A stretch of 64,000 nt of DNA, taken from the NCBI RefSeq assembly GCF_037392515.1, contig NC_090295.1, positions 12,915,001 through 12,979,000 of the forward strand, written 5' to 3'. The notes under the pieces were generated by a model. It did no database searches. It was not told where the DNA came from and saw nothing but the letters and a program-made list of their open reading frames with translations. The position numbers and the translations under genes were made by a program. This DNA comes from Haliotis asinina (Eukaryota; Mollusca; Gastropoda; Lepetellida; Haliotidae). How positions within the stretch are numbered: position 1 is the first letter of the stretch; each line of letters starts with the position of its first letter. Shown here one piece after another: positions 22,084 to 33,945 of this stretch.

Positions 22084-22297
22084 GATTGGCTGCAACACCC
22101 CACACCATCTTACATCGAGCAATCTTTCAAAACAGAAAACATGTATAATTTCAACACTTTTGTATTTGATAACAGTCATAGTCAGCGCGCGCAGCTAGGT
22201 TCTATATAGAATAATATCCGCGCCAAAACGCTCGCGGCCAGAGAAAGATTGTGACCAATCAAATTCCTTCTGTCATATGGACGCGCATCCCAGGTGA
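22084..22297 (+). promoter_or_regulatory. Candidate promoter with CCAAT motifs, TATA-like site and donor
   Basis: An inverted CCAAT (ATTGGCTG, about 22085), a TATATA core (TTCTATATAGAATAATA, about 22200) and a direct CCAAT (GACCAATCAAA, 22253) lie in a CpG-rich stretch (CAGCGCGCGCAG, CCGCGCC, CTCGCGGCC). A CAG|GTGAGA donor-like site follows at 22292. This arrangement could start a non-coding first exon for the coding exon at 27.3 kb. All motifs are short and common, so this is an inference. Confidence 0.25.
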
Positions 22298-24046
22298 GAG
22301 AGCTTTCGCATACAGGTGAAAGTTGGGTGGCGGACATGCATGCTACACGGTGTACCCTCTCTGGACTGTGATTAGGTAGGTGCTGAGTTTATACTGACAG
22401 ACAGACTGGTGTTCTTAGAACTAGGTATCAGCGGTTACCTGTAATTACAGGCAGAATATGTTCCGTTTGATGGTGGTGACATATCTCGCTCAGGTAGACA
22501 TCGGCTGGGCCACTATAGTCACAGATACACTACTTACCTGATAGTACTCGCATGTTAATATGTTTCGTGTGTATATTTCTGGACTTGTATCCCATGTAGG
22601 TTAATGTGCATCTATGACGTGTGGATGTCCCGATATTGTAGATACTTTATCACAGCCCTGTATACATTAAGTACCGTCTTTTCCCTTATGCTATAAACTA
22701 AATTGTTAAATGTAGTTACAGTCGTATTACATTCAGAAAAAAAATGTTTTCGAGAAAATCATGCATTTTATTGAATTTTAATATGACAGCTTTAACAGGT
22801 TTGCCAATATTGCAAATCATTGCACAATGTAGCTTGTTTCACAATATATGTTGCTGGGTTTTTGTTTCGGCAAAACGGTTTTATTATATTGGCTTACTTT
22901 TTACATATACATTTCAGACCGTTTTACACATGTAGAACTGAAAGACACATATGTGCGTAAGTTGTACACGTGTTTCGTTTACTAAAAAAATATCCTTTCG
23001 AATTTCCACTTGAATTAACTGAAGCTGACACTTTCACACTCGACTCTTCTGGCTGTTAATTCTGAAACATAAACGTAGATTAGAGAAATTCAATCGATAG
23101 TACAAGTTATCATTTTAGACCATGTTAAGGCTATAAGGCCTAATCATGTTGAGCAGATAAGTGCTGTTCGGTTAAAGTAACTCAACCTTATCCTAGGCAT
23201 ATTCGCCTCATGTCTACCGTGTGTCGACTAAGCCCGTTCATGTCTAACTCGTTTAAATCGCTTCATAGCCATATAAATTCTTACCTTTGAAATAGTCGTT
23301 TAAACCTGTTTAACCGAAGAAATATTCTTTATAACGGGGAACCATGTCGGGCCACATAGCCTCCTCATTATAACGTCCGTTTATTGAAAAACTGACAATG
23401 AGTTCCACTAAAAGCAGCAAGCTCTGCAATATGTTTCATGGTTATATTTAACCATAGACAGTCTCCCGCTGCGAGCCTTTATTATAAAATTGCCATAATT
23501 TGAATACATGCCCGAGGCGATATTATGAATAGCCACATGCTTAACTTAAATGGAATGGTGGGTGGGGCTTGTTTGGTACAAAGTGGCCGGCGCACTCCAC
23601 CTGTCGACATAGAAGGTCTAGAGAATACTCAATTCAAAATTCAAACTGTTGAAATGAAATTCAAACCCATGAACACCTCTAATAATCTATATTTTTTAAC
23701 TACAAGGTGTAGATTGTGAGCTGAGATATTTTGCACATAACTTGCAAAAACTGAAACGATTTCTGTTTAAGAAAGCCAAAGGTAGTTTCATTTAGTCATG
23801 CTTAAATTTTAGCAATATTTTTATATTTTAATGGATTTTATGATAACCATATACGTTATATGATAAATTTGGAATCATACTCTACGTATCGTACTATTGC
23901 GGATAAAATTAAATCACTGATATGTGATTATATATGTTTCATAGCTGCATCTTTCAACCAACATCGCGAAATGGGTGAAGTCTTTTTGATGATATTGAAG
24001 ACACACTTTTCCATGTCTTATTGTATGTCTAATTTAATGCATAATG
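22298..24046. other. Non-coding DNA, nothing recognised
   Basis: Short frames at 22744-22935, 23525-23719 and 23860-24093 show no recognisable family. Confidence 0.4.
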
Positions 24047-24104
24047 CATGGTCATCATCCATGGTAATCATGCATGGTAATCATGCATGGTAATCATGCA
24101 TTAA
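24047..24104. repeat. 13-bp tandem repeat CATGGTAATCATG, four units
   Basis: Units start at 24047, 24060, 24073 and 24086. The first unit differs at two positions (CATGGTCATCATC). Each unit begins and ends in CATG, so unit junctions make ATGCAT palindromes. The array is bracketed by TTAATGCAT on the left and ATGCATTAA on the right. Confidence 0.9.
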
Positions 24105-24788
24105 ACCTGGAATAAAGTCATTAAGTGGTGACAGTTCACTGTAATATGATTGTTCAGGATAGGAATCTGTTTCAAGGAACACTGCGATTTAAAACTGTCT
24201 TGAACTTGAAATTTTATAACAACTAATTTCATCCACTGAATGCGTCAGTAACACAACCCAAGCACAGAAAGATTATTAAAAACAAAAGTATAATCTAAAT
24301 ATTATTTTATAATCAAACTGACAGTCAAGTCTATAGATTATCTACATATAATAAACTCGATTACCGTAAATTAAAACATGTGTTTGTTCCTCTGTTTTAT
24401 ATCAGTGATTGAAAGCTGATGATGAAGTAAAAATACAAAACATGCGTATTCACAGCAGTCTTTACTAGATTCATTTGGTGATAAGACAGTGTGGAGTATA
24501 ATAGTCCTGTATATTTCTTGTTTAAGTGATGTACCCTTTGAAACACAGTCGTAAAGTCAACACAACGTCCCAAATATGCAGCCTGTCGACCAAACTATGT
24601 AACTTATACTACCTCACATGTATACTTATTGAATATGCACACATGTGGTGCACTGTATGTATCAGATGCTTGGTGGGAATGTAGAAGTTGGATAGGAACC
24701 TCTCAAAGTATGGTATGGATTTAACCTGATGAAGGGGCAAGAAGTACCCCTGTCACTCTATATGTATGTTTAGTTTCATGTGAGTACA
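24105..24788. other. Non-coding DNA, nothing recognised
   Basis: No exon or repeat is supported. Confidence 0.4.
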
Positions 24789-24849
24789 ACATCATCATCA
24801 TCATCATCATCGTCATCATGGTGGTGGTGGTGATGATGTTGTTGTTGTT
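24789..24849 (+). repeat. ATC / GGT / GTT trinucleotide repeat
   Basis: (ATC)n is followed by (GGT)n, GATGATG and (GTT)n. Confidence 0.9.
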
Positions 24850-27034
24850 CCAACTCATCTTTTAGAGAAAATTACATTTGCTTTGATAATGCATTCGTAT
24901 GGCTGATAAATATGGTGTTTAAATATTGAAGTTTATGTGTGATTATGAACAGTTTACTGCCATGAACATAACCGTTGTGTTAAATGAATCGTTTAATTCT
25001 GATTTCTCAACTGGTTACAATCTCAGGTCCAAGTTTGACCATTTCCGAGTGTACTGGTTGGTACCACGGGGATGGGCTCCATTCATGGTCTTATTTATGA
25101 CCAAACCGAGTTCCCGTTGTTTTGTGAAATTAACACCTTTCACATCATCAGTAAGTGACATACGTTTTACATTTCAGACACGACCGGTCGTCGCCATAAC
25201 AGGATGTTCCTAATGAAACAGTGGGCGTGGCTCCGGAGGCTTGAAAGAGACTGTGATCGTGAAATTGACACGTTTTGGTGTGGACAAGTCACGTGATTAT
25301 TGAGGAAATCTGTTTTGAACTTTGAAAACCACGAATGGTGTGCCTCAAGTCATTAATACATTCTTTCCATTAGCTTTGACCAGTGGTAAATTTAAGGGGG
25401 GCATTTCTGTCATGCGTGTGATATATTGTTAAGCGTTTAGTACATATGGGTGGATTCATTTCGGATGGAATTTAAGGGAGGGCTTGACGGTCATGGGGAT
25501 TAGAGAAGAATTATCTGCTCTAATTACATTCACAGTCTTCTATCTGAGTACATGAAGAAGGAATTCAGAAATCTTTTTTAAGGCTGATGACTAATTAAAA
25601 TTGTCCTGAAAATATGACATTTTAACGTCACTTGAAAGGTAAGTTGGTACTTCTTTTAGTGTTCATTTAACCGAAACAAGGTTTAAGTATATTTCGACTA
25701 ACATAGAACGGTGGTAATTGAATCCGCGTTGAAATTAAGGGATGGGGCTGACGAAGGAGAAAGGGCGCTGTCATCTTCAGGTGATGATGGGAGTATATGA
25801 GAGATCGGGATGTGGGTTTTGGTCAAGTAGATGACATAGGAGGTGTGAAGTGTATCTATAGAAACGATATCTTTTGGTTTAGCAACGATAGAAATAAATG
25901 ACTTTTCGTTTATGGTGTATTTTCCATTTGATATACGCTTAACACAATCCGTACGTTATCTAACTGCAGATATATGCGGATAATTATTTGGATGATGCAC
26001 GATGTGAGTTTCGATTTGGCACTCAGTGTGAGAAATGCTGAAAGCCAAACCGAAACAGCAGGCCTCCAAATACGTTGTGCGCGTGAATCTGTCTTAGATA
26101 GCGTCGGAATGGTTGTTGTTTAATATTGATATTTATTTAATATTGCACTTTGAATATCCATGTATGTTAGACCAGGAGTAGTGCTGTTTTCTGTCAATGT
26201 AGTGATTCCATCCACCTTATATCACCATACGTTGAAACTTACATTAGTTAAATACTATATCATCTAACATTTATCACTTTAGAAATGCTTTTGTCCCGTG
26301 GCTTTACCTGGCGAACGAAGTTTTACATGTATGTCTTATATCCTGTGAACATTTCTATGTTCGTTGTTGGGTTAAAATGAGAAATAAAATCCAATCAACA
26401 TTTCTGTAGAACTTGAGGTCCATGGGTGTTTTCGTTGGCAGTTCATAGGTTATGTTTCATATTTGCTGTAAAATTAGTCTTTGCAACTGGCATTCTGAAT
26501 AGCAGTATTATATTTCTGTGATCATTTATTAATGTAGAGCCAACATGACAAAGTGACCATAATTTACGCTGACCATGATTCAACTGGGGTAACATGCCTT
26601 ACGGAGTTATCTCCCATACATTGCTCACGGGTCGCGTTTCAGTTATTGATTACTTTTGTTCGCTGTGATCAGTCACCAGGGTTCATTCTTGGTTAAATGG
26701 AACTAGTGTTGTCGTCTTGCCGTGTGGTAATGCCAAACATAGTTTGTTCTCAATTAATTGCCATAAAATAGTAATGATTATAAATAGAGATCCAGTGAAC
26801 TAAATTACTTTGAAAATATTGGAAAGCAATCGCTATGTGCAAGAAGAATTCTATTTGTGGTTCAGATTCTTGCTTCGTCATGTTGAGTCTAGTCGGTATT
26901 TATGTCCTTTGATCATGGCATGGATCACTGATCATATCCGATTGATCACCTATCAGTGATTAAATATTCAAGAGTCTTTTGGAACATTGTCAAAGTGGGA
27001 GTTCTGTAACCAATGTAAACTAGATATAACATAT
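24850..27034. other. Non-coding DNA, nothing recognised
   Basis: The + frame 24926-25213 (95 codons) has no recognisable family or splice support. No other candidate exon was found. Confidence 0.4.
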
Positions 27035-27038
27035 GATG

Positions 27039-27190
27039 TTGGATTGGCTGTTAGTTCAACGTTTTAACCAATGGAGAAACAGTTAACAAAAAACCGACGC
27101 CATACTTAGTGTTTACATATTTCCAAGGCGCTCAGCTTCAAAACAAAGCACTTCCCGGTATATATGCTATCAATGATATTCACTCAATCA
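27039..27190 (+). promoter_or_regulatory. Candidate core promoter upstream of the 27.3 kb exon
   Basis: An inverted CCAAT (GGATTGGCTG, about 27041), a direct CCAAT (TTAACCAATGG, about 27066) and a TATA-like run (GGTATATATGC, about 27158) stand in the expected order before the ATG-containing stretch. Transcription would start near 27190, giving a 5' leader of about 150 bases. The alternative is that the exon begins after a splice acceptor in this region, such as TTTCCAAG at about 27119-27126, with the promoter farther upstream near 22.2 kb. Confidence 0.3.
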
Positions 27191-27344
27191 TGACACACTC
27201 TGTGTGCTACTGATAAATGCATGGAATGTGATGACGCAGACATTGACTTGGTCCAACAGAGTGGACACAACCTTGCAAGTGAATATGCGTCTTGATCTTC
27301 CACGATCCAGAGAAATCTTACCAGTTGTCATTGATGTTGACAAA

Positions 27345-27515
27345 ATGGCTGAACCTCAGAGTAAGACATGTGACATTTTGCCACCAACCATGCCTAATGA
27401 CTCACAGAAAGCGTCTACTCTTTCAAAACGTTCTAATGCATTCGTCATAGACTGGGGGGAACCAAAACAAACAAGCCTCCAAGAAGCCTTCTTAAAATTT
27501 CAAAAAGATCGACAG
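27345..27515 (+). CDS. Candidate first coding exon of an unrecognised protein
   Basis: The ATG at 27345 has an optimal context (A at -3, G at +4: caaaATGGC). It opens a 57-codon stretch ending in phase 0 at a strong splice donor, CAG|GTAAGA (27513-27521). Earlier in-frame ATGs at 27231 and 27285 have weaker context, and an in-frame stop lies at 27174-27176. The peptide is polar: MAEPQSKTCDILPP at the start, then a Ser/Lys-rich stretch, then SNAFVIDWGEPK and a likely helical LQEAFLKFQKDRQ at the end. No signal peptide or membrane segment is seen. I do not recognise the family. The amphipathic C-terminal part looks protein-like, and the gene would continue to the right across long introns. No second exon could be identified. 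Confidence 0.4.
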
Positions 27516-29459
27516 GTAAGAACATGAATGAGATTTAAACTTGACAGTTCGACATGAGAAGTAGACCTGTATGAATGTGTCCCATAATCAGATTCACATG
27601 CTTTCATTTTCACACTAATTTGCAAAAAGCATTGCAGCCATTCTCATGAACCCAAATTTTATAAAGTCATTCCCCATCAGGTCTGATGTGAGGACATGGC
27701 ATTTTTTCTCTGTCACAAAGTTATGCTACATACAGTCATTAGCTGTAAAAATGACACCTATATACTCTATACTAAATATATTAATTTTCAAATGTATACA
27801 TTTTATTGATTAATTTATCACAGTATTTCAATAAATCCCCACGAGGATCACAGTATTCAACTATTTATGTAATGAATATACAGCTCATTCATTTTGTTAA
27901 ACATAGAACATTTAAAAAAAAAAAAAATTATCCACATACAATTTGACATACATGAAGTGTAACTGATTTGAACAGCAAATCCATTCACATAGTAATTCCA
28001 ATGTTTCTGGGATAAATGTTGTTTTAAGTCAGCCTAGATTTAACCTACACTGAGGGTTTATCTTACTGTTGTGGCAATTCCTGTGTAGCTGTTTGGTTTT
28101 GATTGATAACGGTAGGTCATAATTTATTGCCATTACTTAATCCTCTGCTTATCTCCCAGTAGGAGACAGCTTACTCAAGATACTTTGAAGGTCACTGTGA
28201 AATGTGAAGTATCATGGTCCCTAACAACAGTTTAGAAATGTTCCGATGTTACGGTCATTTTTTTTCTATAAAATTAATATTTGCTGACAAAGATCATCAT
28301 TCATGGTGTTGTAGTTTACTTGACTGAGACACTAGCATAAAATATTGTATAAAATCTGAGATTAAACAAGTCAACCTACATTAAACTGCATTGCAGTTTC
28401 CTGAAAGCTTGTTTTGTAGTCAAAGACATGAAGCACTTTAGCTTATTAACTCTCCTAATGAGAACATGAAAAAATGTCATATATATAATCAATTTTAAGA
28501 TATTAAGGCACAGTGAGTGTTGATCAGATTTTGTATGACAAGAAAGAGCACAGGTCCTTGGCAATAAGCTTGCAAAGCCCAAAGCAAATTTGATTGCCAT
28601 CAAAGCTGTTTTCAATTCATGACTTATCAAAGCAGGATAAACAAACAGATTTATTTATCTCACTGGCTGAGGAGAATTAAGTAGGCTTGATTCGTGTATT
28701 GAACTGAATACGTTGACATATGCATTCTTGTCTGATATTGTGGCTTAGCTGGTGTCGACTCCAAGTCGGGAACTTGGTATCTCATACATTGTTAACACAT
28801 AGCAGCACAGGTGCTTCATTGATTAATGTGATTTATTTGATCTTGCGGAATGTGCTTATTCTGGGAATGTGACAAGACCATCTTTCTTTATATCGTCAAT
28901 ACAGTTTTTACATAGTGGAAACCATTAAAGATTTAGCTTTTCATTAGGAAGCTGGTAAAGAATATTCTCGTGTGGCTGTTTTAATCTTGTTTGTGGACAT
29001 GTGCATGACATCATGGTTAATTAACTGATATTATTTTGACATACCTTGGTTAAATTTGATTTATGAACTATTTTGTTTAGTAAAAAATTCTAACATGAGT
29101 TCAGATATTGTTAGGTGATGGTATTGGAAGGTCTGATCATTCACACCATATGTAAGTCATGTTTAATTATCAGTCATGTTTCTATTTGTTTGGCAAGGTG
29201 TAATAAATTTTAATAGCATATTTTGTGAAAGCTGGTGTTGAGGGCCATAAAAGTTTGATACATGCTTAATAATGGTTCATCAAAATGAAGAGAGGATTAA
29301 TGATTAGCTTCAAGGAATAACTGATGCGTTGTTAAATGTCAAAACAAACTATTGATGTAAAAAGTTTGTAATTCTATAGAGTTTGCTTGATGAGCACAGA
29401 GAGTTTCATGTGCCGAGTAATTGAAAAAGGCTGCCATGCTTCAGTGTTAGAGATAAAAA
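27516..29459 (+). other. Putative intron, nothing coding recognised
   Basis: AT-rich sequence with an A-run near 27913-27927 and few CpGs. It begins with a consensus donor. No supported internal exon. Confidence 0.35.
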
Positions 29460-30960
29460 GTGAACGGAATGGCCCCAAATGCCTCCTCCCGTTTATATGG
29501 TTCCTATGGAAACCAGTGCCATCACATCGTATCGTCAGAGCAAAGTTTATCCCTGTAACCAGGTAACAGCCATTATAAATCCAGCCTTTATTGGCGTGAT
29601 AGGTGCACATCCCAGAGCTTGGGTAACCGTTCATATAGGAATGTGTAGTAGTTGTGTAAATTAGGTCTGCTGGCTTGATGGTGGGTTGACGTAGATCTGA
29701 CACAGCGTTTCTGTGCGGCGGAGGGCCTGTGGTCGGGGGAAGGTAACACTAGTAGTCGGGACACTGGCTTTACAGGCAGACGAGGCCAGATTAGATGGCT
29801 GGCAAATATTGACGAACAGAAAGGCATACACCACTAGCTGGTTACTGAATCCTTGTGACCGCTATGCAATGTGACCTTTTACAACTTTTTTTACCTACGT
29901 GGCTGGTGATCTACTGAAGAGTAGCATTAAGGCATTCAGGCACGTCCCTGTGGAACAGGTTTTGGCTCATCAAGCAGGTTGAGCGACCCTTCAAGGGAAC
30001 AAGGCTGTAAACTTTGTAAAGGCAGACTGTAGAAAGGTCAGGCCACTCGCTGATTGAGTTGCTTGGCCAGGCTTTGTCAACAGTCAATGGATGAGCGAGC
30101 GAATAGCTCCCGGTTTTCCTTTTCATGTGAGAGAGTGTTGGTTTGACTACCCTCTAAAGGTGCGGTTCAGTAGGGATTGGCAAAAGAGGGCTGCTACGTT
30201 CCAGGATTTAAGCATCCACACAATGACTTGTGGTTATTCTGGTCGATGTGTCGCGAGTCGGAAGGTCGGGATAGGAGCCCAGTGGCCCGCGCAGTGCACT
30301 GAGACATGGGAGAGTCGACTGCCCTCACAAACCAGTTTTTAGTCGTATGGAAGCTGTCATTAACGGCCTCTTGGGTATAAATTTAGAAAGCGGATCGGGA
30401 TACGTCAGTTAGAACATGTTGGCTATGTTGGTCGTTCCCCTGTCGTTGGGTTAGATTGGTATTCAAGCGAGGATTTGCTCGGCTTGGGAGTTGTGTTGTT
30501 GCCAGTGACATTTTTCTAGGGAGTTACATTTGAATTTGAAGATTGATTTTTTCCCGAGGAAGTTGTGTTGGACTTCTCCATTGTTCAGTCACACATGGAT
30601 GACGGTGAGCGCTGTAGAGGAAAGCTACTCGACATGATTATCCCAGATCAACATAGTTTGTGTCCTTTGTCTCGCAGTCTGTTCAGGGATCTCATACGGG
30701 GATACTGCCATTGAGAATTTAGTGTATACTACTTCGACCACTGCTTAAATATTTGTTGCTGGAGATAAACTCAAGCTTTGCACTCGTGGCCTTCCTCATG
30801 CCTAACAGAACAGCACATCAACTTTCGTACGTGTTCACTTTCGCCTGGCTACGTACGTATGTCACCGCTACGCACTCGGAGATGCCCGTCGCGGCAGGAA
30901 TGGTGAGAACAGTCTAGGTTCTGGCGCCATCTTACCTAACAGCATTAGACTGGTTTCCAC
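29460..30960 (+). promoter_or_regulatory. CpG-rich patch in CpG-poor surroundings; candidate internal promoter
   Basis: By hand count this 1.5 kb has roughly 50 CpGs (for example GAGCGAGCGAATAG, GATGTGTCGCGAGTCGG and GCCCGTCGCGGCAGG). The DNA on both sides has few. Short ATG frames occur, such as 30595-30714 (39 codons, MDDGERCRGK...). The patch behaves like an unmethylated regulatory or promoter region inside a methylated gene body. No single TATA or initiator could be fixed. Confidence 0.35.
30798..30902 (+). CDS. Possible alternative first exon, very tentative
   Basis: An ATG at 30798 opens 35 codons (MPNRTAHQLSYVFTFAWL...) reaching ATG|GTGAGA at 30900-30908, a donor-like site in phase 0. 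Without splicing the frame stops four codons later. It lies at the right edge of the CpG-rich patch, where an alternative first exon would be expected. The peptide is not recognised, so this rests on position and donor only. Confidence 0.15.
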
Positions 30961-33666
30961 TACTCTAATACTGTCAGGTAAAGATGTCTACAGAGCTTAT
31001 TATCCAACATTTATCGTCATTCAACAATCGTTCTCTGCAAAAACCTCGGGCTCCCCACAGCTCTCTTGTCTTGGCTACTAAGTCAATCGTCTCAGCTATG
31101 CTGCTTGTCTTTGCTTTTCTGTTGTTTGCACTGCAGCTAATTCTTTTGTGCACCTTTATTGTCAGTACAATTGCATTGAGCAGTTTCTTAGACTTTAAAA
31201 GTTTAAATTTTGCTTCAGATTGACCATTTTGCTTAGAAAAAAGTATTTTCATGTTTTCAAAATTTACCATTTTAGCCCTAATACCATCCTTTATGTAAGT
31301 ATGAGCTTTTGTTTGTAATGATGTTTTTATTTTGTTTATTTCATGTCAGATACAAAACATTCTCTTTGTTATTTATGTTTCTTAAGAGTATATCCTGAGC
31401 ATGGCTTTACTGAGTGATGATGATGAATTTCCTTGTGAAACAGACTTAATATATTTCATGTTCATATCATTATACATTGTGACTCATGACATCCGTGACT
31501 AAAAGGGCTCGTTGTCCCAGCTATTTCAATCAATCATACCTTTGTCAAATAAGGACAGTTCCATAGCTTCATTGTTAATGTTCTGTGTGAAATTTTTCTA
31601 AATTTTTCTAATATGGAAGTGATCCATTTGTTCGAATATATGTAAAGAGAATGTTTTACTTTAACAAAGAGAATGCTTGGAAATTACTGAAAAACGCAAA
31701 AGTAGTTTTGGAACGTTTAATTATTTAATGAACTCATAATTATTAACTGCTCACATGATCTGACAATAGAGTGTGTGCATTTTTAATGATATAGTAAGTA
31801 ACATCTCGTTCTTTAATGACAAGTAGCAGTTGCTTCAGTGGGGAGCTGAGGAAGGATTCCAGAGAAATCAGAGATGGATTTGACGATGGCTTGAGGTGGA
31901 CTGAGGCTAACGAAGGAGGCTAACGAGATGCTATTGAGGTGAGGTTCCCAGAACACAGGGGCTAGACAGGTGTAAATCACAATCTGTCTTCCTGCAGTGA
32001 CTGATGGGGCCCACCAATTACACCCCATCGTCATTCATTCATATCTGGAACATCCTGGATTGGAACCTGATAGAAGCCCTGCTTAGTTAGATTTTAATGC
32101 ACTTGGTAACTGTTCTCCGGTAGTCTTCTTGACTTGTACGGGTCAGAGGAACCAGAGGAATGATGTGTGTCATTTACATCTTGCCATCAAAATATTTAAC
32201 TTTCAACTTGGTTATCATTATTGGTTATCTTGTAATAAGGATAAAGAAGGTAGTTATGTATTTCAAAATTTTTCTGAAATTAGATAGATTGTTTGTAATG
32301 CTGAAATGTCCATTAAATGTTCTTGCTAAACAGTGTGAATCAAGGTTGGAATTTTACCTTAATTGAAGTACAGTGCAAGGATGAGAAAGCAAATGTTCTG
32401 TAATAAGGAGTTTTTTTGCAAAGGTTTTACTTAGTATTATAGAGTTGGACATATATTCAGTATATTTCAGTATCAAAACTGACAAGTGACCTGCCCTAGA
32501 TCATGAACCCGTATTAGTAACTAAATAGAAATGTATGACTAAGAGTCTGTCCAAAACAACTGATCACCACAGTTATGTGCACTATGCTGTGTAAGTGAGG
32601 TCTCCATTTGCCATGTCTGAGAAACGGCCAAGTAGCTCCTCTGTTCAGGTAGATGGCTGGGGTGATAGTCACACCATTGTCTGACTGTCTTCAACACAAC
32701 AACCCTCAAGGTTTGTTGCCCCTTGCTCATTGTGATCAGGACTTGAACATACCCCCTGGAATGCCTGCCAGCACTTAGCCTGGAGTTATTGTCCCAAACG
32801 AATGACGTATTACCTGTGGTACTATTTGTATCATGTCAGTGTATAAAGTTCTGTAAGGTAACTCCACAACCTTCACGTTCTTTGTGTTGTGCACTTGATA
32901 CTCTGTGACAACTGTAGGCTTGACAACATCCAAGCTTTATCCCTTGGCTAATTCAAAATGTCTGAATTTACTAACTCAGCCTTTATGTAGTGGTTTTAAA
33001 TTAAGCGGGTTCTTGCCATATTGTATTGTGATATTTTAATCAAGGGACTATTAAATCTTTAGTTTTAATATAGGGCAATTGAAAGGGTATTTCTAAAATC
33101 CTTATCCTGTGTCAATGTCATGTATATATTGAATTATTTGTTATTCTATCATTCTTTGAGCAGTGCGTTTTGAATTCTCTCAGAAACACTCATCTAAAAA
33201 ATCCCATTCTAGAATGCCCCCCTGGCTTATCTATGGCACACCTTTCCCCAATATTAAAGGATGAGCTCACACAGCCCATTTTGTCATATTAAACTGTAAT
33301 CCCAATTGTTGAAACCTGGGCTGTTATCTCAGAACCTTTGTCCCCAACCCTTGCATTGACCTGATGCCCTTCATCCGATTATCCTCTGTCCTGTGTATGC
33401 TAGTTAATCTTTCCACCCTTTCAGCTTATGTCAAAACAACTACATTATCTTTTCAAGATTTTACCAATTTGGTCTGTTTATCCTCAGATCACCAAACAAT
33501 GCTGGTTTGTCCTCCCATCAGACCTTTGTTCTCGGCCCTCCATTCTTCTTCCTTCCCACTGATCCACCCTGACCCACCCCATCCCGAATTACCAAAGACA
33601 GTATTCACTTGGAGTGACCGCCACCTGTAGACAGAGTACTTCCCAAATGGCTACCAACATGCAGTA
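30961..33666. other. CpG-poor, intron-like DNA
   Basis: T-rich, intron-like sequence. Frames such as 30984-31223 (hydrophobic) and 33364-33630 are unrecognised and lack splice context. No gene called. Confidence 0.4.
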
Positions 33667-33945
33667 GGACAACAGTATCTTGATGCAGTGGATGCAAAAC
33701 TAACCCAGCCCAACCCATGACTGACCACAAAGGTGATATACCCTGATAATGGTGGACACAAAGCCCACCCCACCCACTGGTGACCACAAAGGTGATATAC
33801 CCCAATGATGGTGAACACAATGATCACCCCATCCAAAACTGACCACAAAGGTGATAGACCCTTGCTGTGTGATCACAATGGCCACTCCACCCACAAATGA
33901 CTACAAAGGCAGTATGCTCTGACCATTGGTGGACACAATGACCAA
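33667..33945. repeat. 59-bp degenerate minisatellite, about five units
   Basis: The landmark GACCACAAAGGTGATA starts at 33723, 33782 and 33841, with a variant GACTACAAAGGCAGTA at 33899. Each is followed by a GGTGGACACAA- and CACCCCACCCA-type stretch. A weaker unit precedes at about 33667. Three overlapping minus frames (64-71 codons) are repeat artefacts. Confidence 0.88.

Noticed and set aside
33605..33894. Three overlapping minus-strand frames around 65-71 codons
   Set aside because: They are shifted readings of a 59-base minisatellite.
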